A stretch of 7,525 bases of DNA from Lysobacterales bacterium (GTDB lineage: Bacteria > Pseudomonadota > Gammaproteobacteria > Xanthomonadales > Marinicellaceae). The DNA is taken from NCBI GenBank assembly GCA_015494035.1, contig WGBZ01000320.1:1-7525 (forward strand). Direction: 5' to 3'. The notes under the pieces were generated by a model. The model saw only the letters and a list, made by a program, of their open reading frames with translations. It was not told the origin of the DNA and searched no databases. Both the position numbers and the translations under genes were made by a program. Shown here in pieces: positions 1 through 6,113 of the stretch. Numbering within the stretch: the stretch's first letter is position 1; the number at the start of each line of letters is the position of its first letter.

Positions 1-1197
1 GGCTTCTTGCACCGTGATGCGGGTCAGGAAATCCGACAATGACAAACCCGACTGGTGCCGGGCATGGCCATAAGTCGGCAGCACATGATTGGTGCCACTG
101 CAGTAATCCCCCAGGGATTCCGGCGTCCATGGCCCGACAAAGACCGAGCCGGCGGCGGTGATGCCTTCCACAAAGGGACGAGGGTTTTCCAGTTGCACAA
201 TCAGGTGTTCCGGGGCATAGGCATTGCTCACCGCCAGCATCTCGGCCTCATCTGGCACCAGAATCAAACGCGCGTGTTGCAGGGACTGTCGCGCCGTGCT
301 GGCACGGCCAAGGTCATCCACACGCTGTTCCAGGTGAGCTCTGACTTCCGCCAGCAGGTCCGGATTGTCCGTCACCAACACCACTTGCGAATCCGGCCCG
401 TGCTCGGCCTGGCTCAGCAGGTCACAGGCGGTGAAAACCGCCGGTACCGAGCCATCGGCCACCACCAGCACTTCCGAGGGCCCGGCGGGCATGTCAATAC
501 CAGCGCCAGACGGGTCGGCCGCCACCTGCTGTTTGGCCTCGGTGACCCAGGCATTGCCGGGGCCATAAATCTTGTCCACCTTTGGCACGCTTTCGGTGCC
601 ATAGGCCAGGGCGGCAATGGCCTGCGCTCCCCCGGCCAGATAAATGGTATCAACCCCACACAATGCCGCCGTGGCCAAAACCACCGGATCCGCGCCATTG
701 CCGTTGACCGGCGGCGTGACCAGAACGCGTTGCGGGCAGCCGGCAATGGCCGCTGGCACCGCCAGCATCAACACGGTGGAAGGCAGCGGCGCCGTGCCAG
801 CGGGCACATACAGACCAACCCGTTGGATGGGACGGTACATGGCTTCGCAGACAACCCCCGGGGCGGTTTCCACCCGTAGCGGCTGCGGCCATTGAGCCTG
901 ATGGAAGCAGGCGATGCGGTCTTTGGCCCGCTCGATGGCCTGGCGCAATGCCGGCTCCAGTCCGGTCAGCGCCTGGGCGATCTGTGCAGGCGACACCCGT
1001 AACTGTTTCAGGCCAACCCCGTCAAAACGGCGTGTGTATTCGCGCACCGCTGCATCGCCCCGCTCACGCACCTGCTGCAGGATTTCAGCCACCTGCCCGC
1101 TCCGCTCGCTGGACGCATCGGGCTGTGGGCGCGCCAGTGCCGCTTTTTTCTGAATCGGGGAAAGGCTGGGCCAAAGAAATGTTTGCATGGATTTCAT
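1..1197 (-). CDS. hisD: Histidinol dehydrogenase (3' end cut by window edge)
   Basis: HisD catalyses the last two steps of histidine synthesis in the cytoplasm: two NAD-dependent oxidations of L-histidinol to L-histidine, using a catalytic zinc. The window holds 399 codons; about 30-35 C-terminal residues are missing compared with the 434-aa E. coli enzyme, including the last expected zinc ligand (His419 in E. coli). Visible family motifs are GLYVPAG (residues 128-134), YGPGN (211-215), SQAEHGPDSQ (262-271, with zinc ligands Q263 and H266), APEHL (328-332, catalytic E330/H331) and GDYCSGTNHVLP (363-374, zinc ligand D364). All of these sit four residues later than in E. coli, so the fold is collinear. 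The start at 1197 is chosen because GAGGTG lies 6 nt upstream; this Shine-Dalgarno overlaps the hisG stop. An in-frame ATG at 1188 is the alternative. The gene is third in the operon, 10 nt after hisG. Confidence 0.97.
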   Translation of the reverse strand, partial: MKSMQTFLWPSLSPIQKKAALARPQPDASSERSGQVAEILQQVRERGDAAVREYTRRFDGVGLKQLRVSPAQIAQALTGLEPALRQAIERAKDRIACFHQAQWPQPLRVETAPGVVCEAMYRPIQRVGLYVPAGTAPLPSTVLMLAVPAAIAGCPQRVLVTPPVNGNGADPVVLATAALCGVDTIYLAGGAQAIAALAYGTESVPKVDKIYGPGNAWVTEAKQQVAADPSGAGIDMPAGPSEVLVVADGSVPAVFTACDLLSQAEHGPDSQVVLVTDNPDLLAEVRAHLEQRVDDLGRASTARQSLQHARLILVPDEAEMLAVSNAYAPEHLIVQLENPRPFVEGITAAGSVFVGPWTPESLGDYCSGTNHVLPTYGHARHQSGLSLSDFLTRITVQEA

Positions 1198-1207
1198 GGG
1201 CAGCACC

Positions 1208-2146
1208 TCAGGCCAGCATTTTTTCCACTGGAAACACCAGGATGGCTGTGGCGCCGATGGCTTTCAGCTGTTCCAGGTGCTCCCAGAGCACGTTTTCGCG
1301 GCACAGGGTGTGCACCGCCACGCGCTGGTCGGTGCCGGCCAGAGGCAGAATGGTTGGAGATTCAGCTGCAGGCAGAATATCGCCAATGGCCTGTAGTTTC
1401 TCCACCGGCGCATGCAACATCACGTATTTGCTCTCGCTCACTTTCAGCACCGAATCCAGCCGTTGTAAAAGCCGATCCAGCAACGCCTGTTTCGGGCCTT
1501 CGCCACTGAGGTCCCGTTGATACAACGCCGCTTCGGATTCCAGCAGGGTTTCCACTTCACGCAAGCGATTGGCCGCCAGCGTGGCGCCACTGGAGACCAG
1601 ATCGCAAATGCCATCGGCAGTGCCCAAACGGGGCGCGATTTCCACCGAGCCGGAAAGATAAACCAAGCGCGCGGACACTCTATGACGCTGCAGAAATTCA
1701 CGCAGCAGGCCGGGGTAGGAAGTGGCCAGAGTCTTGCCGTTCAAATCCGCCGGTTGCGCGTAAGCGGCCTGCGCCGGCAAGGCGATGGACAGGCGACATT
1801 TGCCATAACCAAGCCCGCGGATTCGTTGTGGCGTTGCCCCGCTCTGGCCGGCTTCCTGGGGTTGTTGACAGGCCCGCTCCAGGGCCACGTTATCACCCAC
1901 CAGGCCCACGTCACAGATGCCTTCGGCCAGAAAACCAGGGATGTCATCGTCCCGCACCAGCAACAGGTCCACCGGCATGTTGCGCCCATAACAGAACAGT
2001 TCGTCCTTACTGCGGGCGAAACTTAGGCCGCAGCGCTCCAGTAAATCCAGGGACTTTTCTGTCAGGCGGCCGGACTTCTGAATGGCGATCTTGAGTCGAG
2101 GCGATTCAAGCATGGCGCTTTGCTGGTTTTGTGTTGTGGCCGTCAT
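1208..2146 (-). CDS. hisG: ATP phosphoribosyltransferase, long form
   Basis: HisG catalyses the committed first step of histidine synthesis: ATP + PRPP to phosphoribosyl-ATP. At 312 aa it is the long, self-sufficient type (E. coli 299 aa) rather than the short HisZ-dependent type. It opens with IAIQKSGRL (20-28), followed by RDDDIPG (65-71), the PRPP-binding stretch DGICDLVSSGATL (178-190) and a C-terminal ACT-like regulatory domain (about 236-312, starting at ESKYVMLHAP). In this family that domain carries histidine feedback inhibition. The start at 2146 overlaps the stop of the upstream regulator gene (ATGA), which suggests translational coupling; a weak AAGG lies about 10 nt upstream. An internal ATG at 2113 would give 301 aa, closer to E. 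coli, but has no visible Shine-Dalgarno. Function is clear; only the exact start is uncertain. Confidence 0.97.
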   Translation of the reverse strand: MTATTQNQQSAMLESPRLKIAIQKSGRLTEKSLDLLERCGLSFARSKDELFCYGRNMPVDLLLVRDDDIPGFLAEGICDVGLVGDNVALERACQQPQEAGQSGATPQRIRGLGYGKCRLSIALPAQAAYAQPADLNGKTLATSYPGLLREFLQRHRVSARLVYLSGSVEIAPRLGTADGICDLVSSGATLAANRLREVETLLESEAALYQRDLSGEGPKQALLDRLLQRLDSVLKVSESKYVMLHAPVEKLQAIGDILPAAESPTILPLAGTDQRVAVHTLCRENVLWEHLEQLKAIGATAILVFPVEKMLA

Positions 2147-2511
2147 GAGGCCGATGCCTTCATGGTGTCATCGGTATCGGCAGATTCACGTTTTGAACCA
2201 GAGTTCGCCGTTTCCAGGGCTTCCAGCGCGGCCTGATAGCCGCCGTTGCCCATTTCCAGAAACCGGGCCACGCGACCCACGGTGGTGACGCTGATGCCGG
2301 TTTTTTCGTTGATGGCCCGGTAGGACAGGCCACGTTGCAGCAGCTGCACCACCGTCCAGCGATCCACCATGGCCTGCAATTCCGCCGGCGTGCACAGGTC
2401 CAGTAAAAACGCCTTGACTGCTTCAGCATCTGGCAAGGCGGCCATCACCGCACTTAGGGGCAGGAGTTGATCCGACCAGTCGCTATTGATTTGTTCCGGT
2501 TTTGTTTTCAT
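2143..2511 (-). CDS. TrpR-superfamily regulator, YerC/YecD (HisR-like) type
   Basis: A 122-aa protein of the Trp-repressor superfamily, closest in pattern to the YerC/YecD group. The sequence shows the helical core LLDLCTPAELQAMVDRW (36-52) and a TrpR-type helix-turn-helix at about 62-85 (LSYRAINEKTGISVTTVGRV), followed by the typical NGGYQAAL segment (89-96). The C-terminal tail (about 103-122) is polar and probably disordered. Some Gram-positive YerC homologues have been described as HisR, repressors of histidine genes. Here the gene is the first of an operon with hisG and hisD and lies downstream of a palindrome overlapping the promoter, so I infer an autoregulated histidine repressor. The effector is not visible in the sequence. 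The ATG at 2511 has only a weak GGA about 11 nt upstream. The stop overlaps the hisG start by 4 nt. Confidence 0.9.
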   Translation of the reverse strand: MKTKPEQINSDWSDQLLPLSAVMAALPDAEAVKAFLLDLCTPAELQAMVDRWTVVQLLQRGLSYRAINEKTGISVTTVGRVARFLEMGNGGYQAALEALETANSGSKRESADTDDTMKASAS

Positions 2512-2534
2512 GGTCTGCGTCCGATGGCTGATTT

Positions 2535-2558
2535 AATGTATTAGCGCGTTAATACATT
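2535..2558. promoter_or_regulatory. Candidate operator palindrome at the his operon start
   Basis: Arms AATGTATTA (2535-2543) and TAATACATT (2550-2558) are perfect reverse complements. The six-base centre GCGCGT is palindromic in its inner four bases. Symmetry continues outward as ATT/AAT (2531-2533 and 2560-2562) with one mismatched pair, so 14 of 16 pairs match over 32 bp. It begins two bases beyond the predicted -10 box on the minus strand and covers the expected transcription start, a standard repressor position. The likely ligand is the TrpR-like protein encoded immediately downstream; that is inference from location. Confidence 0.75.
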
Positions 2559-2560
2559 GA

Positions 2561-2589
2561 ATCATACGGCAGACACGCGAAGAGCTCAA
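2561..2589 (-). promoter_or_regulatory. Sigma70-like promoter of the regulator-hisG-hisD operon
   Basis: On the minus strand, TTGAGC (2589-2584) and TATGAT (2566-2561) are separated by exactly 17 bp, matching the -35 and -10 consensus at 4 and 5 of 6 positions. The predicted transcription start is near 2554, inside the palindrome. The leader to the ATG at 2511 is then only about 43 nt and holds no short reading frame with clustered His codons, so an enterobacterial-type his attenuator is not present. Confidence 0.7.
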
Positions 2590-2605
2590 GCGTTTTTTGA
2601 TTTTT

Positions 2606-2654
2606 CAGGGAAAGGCTGTTTCCCTGACACCAAGCAAAAGCCGGCGTCAGGGAA
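2606..2654. repeat. Overlapping inverted repeats upstream of the his promoter
   Basis: CAGGGAAA (2606-2613) and TTTCCCTG (2619-2626) form a perfect 8-bp inverted repeat with a 5-nt loop. The right arm is also part of TTCCCTGACACC (2620-2631), which can pair with GGCGTCAGGGAA (2643-2654) at 11 of 12 positions, the exception being a possible G-U pair. The two hairpins are mutually exclusive. Neither is followed by a U-tract on either strand, so a simple intrinsic terminator is unlikely. The block lies between the 3' end of the yqhA-like gene and the -35 box of the his promoter. Confidence 0.5.
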
Positions 2655-2666
2655 CCATTGGCCGGC
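2636..2666 (-). terminator. Possible terminator after the yqhA-like gene
   Basis: Reading the minus strand, GCCGGC (2666-2661) can pair with GCCGGC (2645-2640) across a 15-nt loop, and the second arm is followed by TTTT (2639-2636). A third GCCGGC copy at 2690-2685, extended to GCCGGCGT, gives an alternative 8-bp stem with ACGCCGGC (2647-2640). The T-run is short and the loop large, so this is tentative. Confidence 0.35.
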
Positions 2667-2690
2667 AAACAAATACGTCAGTACGCCGGC

Positions 2691-3206
2691 TTAGTGTTTT
2701 TCTGAACGGTGCAGGAAGTAGAGCCCCAGCGACAAGGCCAGGATAGAAACGGAAAAGTAGATCATTTCCAGCGGGCTTGAGTATTTGGTATTCAGCACAC
2801 CCTGGAAAAAGCTGACCACCAGCACCATAACAATCACCTTGGCCAGCGTGGCCTTAAGTTGATCGAGCGAGTCTATTTCCAGAATTTTTGATGCCTGATT
2901 CTTGCGCGCCGGCTCGATTTCGTCAATAAACAGCTCATACAGGCCAAAGCTGAAAATCAGCAACACCACCGCAATCAGGTACAGGTCCACCGCGCCAATG
3001 ATGCCACCCACCACCTCTCCGTGTAGTGCTTTCATGTCGGTTCCCGTGGTGAGTGCATGGGCGACTTCTCCCACCATGTGTGCGATCTCGACACTGGCCA
3101 TGACAAAAAGCACGATGGCCCCGGCCATGCCGAACAAAACGGCCAGTAATACCACCAGTCGTGATTGCCACAGGGTGTTTTCAAACGCTTTTTTTAACCT
3201 GCTCAC
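2691..3206 (-). CDS. YqhA/UPF0114-family inner membrane protein
   Basis: A 171-aa protein with four predicted membrane segments at about 17-39, 65-90, 120-138 and 147-165. The family-typical stretch GLYELFIDEI (88-97) follows the second segment. Both length and layout fit the UPF0114/YqhA family of bacterial inner membrane proteins, whose function is not well established. The loop at about 100-116 is charged and probably cytoplasmic. The start is a GTG at 3206, supported by GGAG 6 nt upstream; there is no competing ATG. The gene is transcribed alone, away from the TRAP genes. I saw no convincing promoter in the 122-bp divergent gap. Confidence 0.88.
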   Translation of the reverse strand: MSRLKKAFENTLWQSRLVVLLAVLFGMAGAIVLFVMASVEIAHMVGEVAHALTTGTDMKALHGEVVGGIIGAVDLYLIAVVLLIFSFGLYELFIDEIEPARKNQASKILEIDSLDQLKATLAKVIVMVLVVSFFQGVLNTKYSSPLEMIYFSVSILALSLGLYFLHRSEKH

Positions 3207-3274
3207 TGCTTTCTCCGTGCTGTATTGGGTTTTGGTATTATTAACCTGCCAGTGTGAGGGGACGAGCTGGAATT

Positions 3275-3303
3275 TTCAAGATGACGTCGCGAAAAAAGAT
3301 AAA
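3275..3303 (+). promoter_or_regulatory. Weak candidate promoter for the TRAP genes
   Basis: TTCAAG (3275-3280) and GATAAA (3298-3303) are separated by 17 bp and match the sigma70 boxes at about 3 and 4 of 6 positions. This is the best pair I found in the gap upstream of the small TRAP subunit, but the region is AT-rich and such matches occur by chance. Confidence 0.25.
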
Positions 3304-3328
3304 ACGATAGATAAAAGAGGTATTAAAG

Positions 3329-3847
3329 GTGCAAGAAAAGGGAAAGAACAACCCCGTCAGATTGCCTGGCTGGCCGCAGGCCCTGACGTTGGTGCTCAGC
3401 ATACTGGTCCTGGGCATGGTCTTGCTGACCTCTTTTAACGTGGTGGCACGGTATGTTTTTCAGCGCGTGTGGATTCCCCTGCAGGAACTGGTGGTTTACT
3501 GGCACGCCACGGTTTTCATGTTGGGCGCCATTCTCACCTGGCTTGGCAACCGGCATGTGCGGGTGGACATTTTCCAGCAAGCCTTTCCCGCGCGCGGGAA
3601 GCAGAAAGTGGAGACATTTGGCCGCTGGTTCCTGCTGTTGCCGTTTATGATTTTTATGGCCGTCATCAGTTTCGACTACGTGTACCAGGCGTGGCTGCGG
3701 CAGGAAGGTTCGGCGGAAACCGGTGGGCTGGGTGGCGTGTATCTGATTAAAAGCTTGTTGCTACTGGTGCCTGTGCTTTTTATCCTGCTGCTTGTTCGCC
3801 AGAGCTGGCAAAGCCGACACAGGCCAACACCGGGGAAGGGCGGCTGA
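3329..3847 (+). CDS. TRAP transporter small permease (DctQ-like)
   Basis: The small membrane subunit of a tripartite ATP-independent periplasmic importer, 172 aa, acting in the inner membrane with the large subunit encoded next. Four membrane segments are visible at about 18-36, 52-72, 98-118 and 136-157. The DctQ-type signature runs through NVVARYVF (37-44), LQELVVYWHATVFMLGA (51-67) and HVRVDIF (76-82). The start is GTG at 3329, chosen because AGAGG sits 8 nt upstream. The stop overlaps the ATG of the large subunit by one base (TGATG), so the two are co-translated. It most resembles the small subunit of mannitol/chloroaromatic-type systems because of its partner. The substrate cannot be read from this sequence. 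Confidence 0.9.
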   Translation: MQEKGKNNPVRLPGWPQALTLVLSILVLGMVLLTSFNVVARYVFQRVWIPLQELVVYWHATVFMLGAILTWLGNRHVRVDIFQQAFPARGKQKVETFGRWFLLLPFMIFMAVISFDYVYQAWLRQEGSAETGGLGGVYLIKSLLLLVPVLFILLLVRQSWQSRHRPTPGKGG

Positions 3848-5190
3848 TGGAACCGGTTTTCGCCTTTGGCCTGTTTATGGCGGTGGCCCTGGTGTTGATG
3901 CTGGGCTACCCGGTGGCCTTTACCCTGGGTGGCGTTTCGCTGTGGTTTGCCCTGCTGGGCTGGCTTACTGGCTGGTTTGATCCTGCCTTTTTGCAGGCCT
4001 ACCCCAGCCGCGTCTATGGCATTATGACCAACGTCACTCTGATGGCCGTGCCGCTGTTCGTTTTTATGGGGCTGGTGCTGGAAAAATCCCGCCTGGCCAA
4101 TGCCTTGCTGGAAAACCTGGCCGCGCTCATGGGCGACAAACGCGGGGGACTGGGGTTTGCCGTGCTGGCCGTGGGCACCCTGCTGGCGGCGGCCACCGGC
4201 ATTGTGGGCGCCACGGTGGTGACCCTTGGCCTGCTGGCCTTGCCGGTGATGCTGAAAAACGGCTACGACCCGGCCCTGTCGGCCGGCACTGTGGCGGCCA
4301 CCGGCACGCTGGGGCAAATCATTCCTCCGTCCATTGTGCTGGTGCTATTGGGTGATGTGTTATCCAACGCCTATCAACAGGCGCAGTTGAGTCAGGGCAT
4401 TTATTCCCCCAGAACCGTTTCCGTGGGCGACCTGTTTGCCGGCGCCATTGTGCCGGGCCTGATGCTGGTGGGCCTGTATGCCCTTTACTGGCTGTGGGTG
4501 ATATGGCGCCACCCACACAAGGCGCCGCCACTGCAAGAGACGCCTTGCGTCAGTCTCAAGGCCATAGGCAAATCGCTGTTGCCACCGTTGGCGCTCATCG
4601 TGCTGGTGCTGGGTTCCATCCTGTCCGGCTGGGCCACGCCCACCGAAGCCGCTGCCGTTGGCGGCATGGGTGCGCTGGCACTGGCTGCCTGGCAGCGCCG
4701 TCTGAACTGGCCGTTGCTGCTTGAAATCAGCCGCGAAACCGTGCTCATTACCGCCATGATTTTTATGGTGCTGCTGGGCGCCGCGCTGTTTTCACTGGTG
4801 TTCAAGGGTTTTGGTGGCGACGAGCTGGTGCGGGATTTTCTGCACAATTTGCCCGGCGGCAAATACGGCGCCCTGGCGGTGGTGATGGCTGTCATGTTTG
4901 TGCTGGGCTTTATTCTCGACTTTATCGAGATCACCTACGTGGTGCTGCCCATTGTCGGGCCGGTGTTGCTGGCCATGGGCTTTGACCCGGTGTGGCTGGG
5001 CGTGCTGGTGGCCATTAACCTGCAAACGTCCTTTTTGACGCCACCGTTTGGCTTTGCCCTGTTTTACCTGCGCGGCGTGACCGACATTGACAGCCGCCAC
5101 ATTTACCGTGGCGTGGTGCCATTTATCGCCCTGCAACTGTTATTGATGGCCATTCTGGTATGGCAACCTGACCTGGTCCGCCATTTTTAA
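3847..5190 (+). CDS. TRAP transporter large permease (DctM-like, FcbT3-type)
   Basis: The large, transport-competent subunit of a TRAP importer, 447 aa, very hydrophobic with about twelve membrane segments. Family motifs are MAVPLFVFMGLVLEKS (66-81), GTLGQIIPPSI (153-163) and LTPPFG (397-402). The insertion GDVLSNAYQQAQ...SVGDLFAGA (169-200) is what I associate with the mannitol/chloroaromatic-type (FcbT3-like) branch. TRAP systems couple sodium gradients to uptake of organic acids captured by a periplasmic binding protein. No binding protein gene lies on either side here: the next gene is convergent and unrelated. The open frame is full length, with no sign of decay. Confidence 0.93.
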   Translation: MEPVFAFGLFMAVALVLMLGYPVAFTLGGVSLWFALLGWLTGWFDPAFLQAYPSRVYGIMTNVTLMAVPLFVFMGLVLEKSRLANALLENLAALMGDKRGGLGFAVLAVGTLLAAATGIVGATVVTLGLLALPVMLKNGYDPALSAGTVAATGTLGQIIPPSIVLVLLGDVLSNAYQQAQLSQGIYSPRTVSVGDLFAGAIVPGLMLVGLYALYWLWVIWRHPHKAPPLQETPCVSLKAIGKSLLPPLALIVLVLGSILSGWATPTEAAAVGGMGALALAAWQRRLNWPLLLEISRETVLITAMIFMVLLGAALFSLVFKGFGGDELVRDFLHNLPGGKYGALAVVMAVMFVLGFILDFIEITYVVLPIVGPVLLAMGFDPVWLGVLVAINLQTSFLTPPFGFALFYLRGVTDIDSRHIYRGVVPFIALQLLLMAILVWQPDLVRHF

Positions 5191-5249
5191 GTAACGGATC
5201 GCTTCAGCAATGAACAGCCGTGGAGTGGCCATCCCTGGTGATTTTCCGT

Positions 5250-5723
5250 TTATGGACTAAGGTAGCTGTAGCCTTTTTCCTGCAGTTCCATCATGTGTGG
5301 CACGCCGTTGGAAACGGTCTTGACCCCAGGAATCAGCTGGAGTTTTTTACCGGTGTCCCGCTCAATGGTCTTGAGGGTTTCGGCGCAGGCGGTAAAAACC
5401 ACGCCTGACATCATCAGGCTTTCAATGCGCGGCTTGAAAATGCTGTCGGTGGTCAGGAAGTAAATCCCCGGGCCATACACCACAATTTCCACCTGCACGT
5501 CATCCGGGCCAAAGTATTTTTGCGTGTTGACGGCATTGGTCAACACTTCCGATTGCAGCTTCTTGTCGTCCTTGTTCATCTGGATCACCAGCTTGTGGGG
5601 CGCTTCATCCCCAAAAGGTGAAGCCTGAACACGATCCACCCCACAGGCACTAATGGCCAGTGCGGCCACAAACATTACGGCAAAAGCCGCGCTAAAGGAT
5701 TGACTGGTCACTATTTTTTTCAT
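5250..5723 (-). CDS. Exported DsrE/DsrF-like family protein
   Basis: A 157-aa protein with an N-terminal export signal and a DsrE-like domain (about 43-155). The domain shows HKLVIQMN (43-50), a conserved cysteine in VVFTACAETLK (108-118, C113), PGVKTV (132-137) and a C-terminal EKGYSYL. Proteins of this family relate to sulfur-relay DsrE/DsrF, where the equivalent cysteine can carry sulfur; here function is inferred only. The first 26 residues are basic then hydrophobic. ISAC at 24-27 fits a lipobox, making C27 a possible lipidated residue; VQA at 32-34 is an alternative signal peptidase I site. The start at 5723 is chosen because it places the signal peptide at the N-terminus. A longer in-frame reading from 5852 would run into the mobile repeat. 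A GGGAG lies 11 nt upstream. Confidence 0.85.
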   Translation of the reverse strand: MKKIVTSQSFSAAFAVMFVAALAISACGVDRVQASPFGDEAPHKLVIQMNKDDKKLQSEVLTNAVNTQKYFGPDDVQVEIVVYGPGIYFLTTDSIFKPRIESLMMSGVVFTACAETLKTIERDTGKKLQLIPGVKTVSNGVPHMMELQEKGYSYLSP

Positions 5724-5756
5724 GCGATCTGGAACTCCCGTTTGGATGTGCAGTCC

Positions 5757-5762
5757 ATTATA
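5757..5762 (-). promoter_or_regulatory. -10 box of the dsrE-like gene
   Basis: A perfect TATAAT on the minus strand gives a predicted start of transcription near 5750 and a leader of about 27 nt before the ATG at 5723. The hexamer 17 bp upstream, ATCGGC (5785-5780), is a poor -35. The mobile element's target duplication begins exactly at this edge. Confidence 0.55.
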
Positions 5763-5788
5763 GCCTGAAAAAAACCCTGGCCGATTAG

Positions 5789-5949
5789 GGAGCCTCAGAA
5801 TGAATCTGGCGCGAGCAGATTGTCGTGAAAAATTGTTCAGTTCAAGGCGCAAACCACACGCAATAGCAAGGCTATTGTGAAGGTTTGCAACTCAGAAATG
5901 GGCAATTTTACGCCGCAAGATGCCGTGTCACGATTCGATCAGAGCTTCC
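5789..5949. mobile_element. 161-bp fold-back MITE, IS5-like ends
   Basis: The element is flanked by identical TTAG copies (5785-5788 and 5950-5953), a 4-bp duplication of the YTAR type known for IS5-family insertions. Its ends, GGAGCCTCAGAATGAATC on the left and the reverse complement GGAAGCTCTGATCGAATC on the right, match at 13 of 18 positions. Internally it is one long imperfect palindrome. AAAATTG/CAATTTT (5829-5835, 5903-5909), AGTT/AACT (5839-5842, 5889-5892), GCAAACC/GGTTTGC (5849-5855, 5882-5888) and CAATAGC/GCTATTG (5861-5867, 5871-5877) nest around a centre at 5869, which is the exact midpoint of the element. It encodes no plausible protein, so it would need a transposase acting in trans. 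The IS5 link is inference from the target site and end sequence. Confidence 0.72.
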
Positions 5950-5953
5950 TTAG

Positions 5954-6113
5954 TGCCATGGCTGGCCACACGCCAGTGGCTGCGCCGTTTCAGTCGTTCT
6001 TTGCCCGGCCAGCCTCACGCGCGGCGAGCATGCGGCTTGAAAAGTTCGCAAATGCTGCCATATTTATGTGCCAAACGTGATAATAATGGCTCCACACCCA
6101 ACCGGAAACGCCC
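5954..6113. other. Non-coding leader region before moxR
   Basis: No convincing gene is present between the mobile element and the moxR start. The region holds an inverted repeat GGCTGGCC (5960-5967) / GGCCAGCC (6007-6014) with a 39-nt spacer, and a smaller GCCAC/GTGGC pair (5965-5969, 5976-5980). Its right half becomes AT-rich and probably carries the moxR promoter. Confidence 0.5.
6037..6066 (+). promoter_or_regulatory. Candidate moxR promoter
   Basis: TTGAAA (6037-6042, 5 of 6 matches to the -35 consensus) is followed 18 bp later by TATTTA (6061-6066), a weak -10. A leader of about 40 nt would precede the ATG at 6114. The -35 is good and the -10 is poor, so the call is tentative. Confidence 0.35.

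Noticed and set aside
55..879. Long plus-strand open frame opposite hisD
   Set aside because: It is antisense to an unambiguous hisD, has His/Arg/Gln-rich composition typical of the reverse strand of a GC-rich gene, and shows no family motif.
3207..3328. Operator or riboswitch in the yqhA-dctQ divergent gap
   Set aside because: Only short palindromes such as GACGTC and CCAG/CTGG, no better than chance.
3676..4317. 213-codon minus-strand open frame opposite the TRAP genes
   Set aside because: Low-complexity Gln/His/Gly-rich translation across two clear TRAP genes; it is a shadow frame.
5191..5249. Terminator between the convergent dctM-like and dsrE-like genes
   Set aside because: Only weak, interrupted pairing (ACGG/CCGT and GCT/AGC) and no U-tract on either strand.
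5724..5852. N-terminal extension of the dsrE-like protein to an ATG at 5852
   Set aside because: It would place a typical signal peptide internally, cross the -10 box and start inside the mobile element.
5785..5953. CRISPR or tandem repeat
   Set aside because: The repeated units are inverted and nested around one centre, not direct repeats with spacers.
5877..6080. 67-codon plus-strand frame in the intergenic region
   Set aside because: It begins inside the MITE hairpin, has no Shine-Dalgarno and resembles no known protein.
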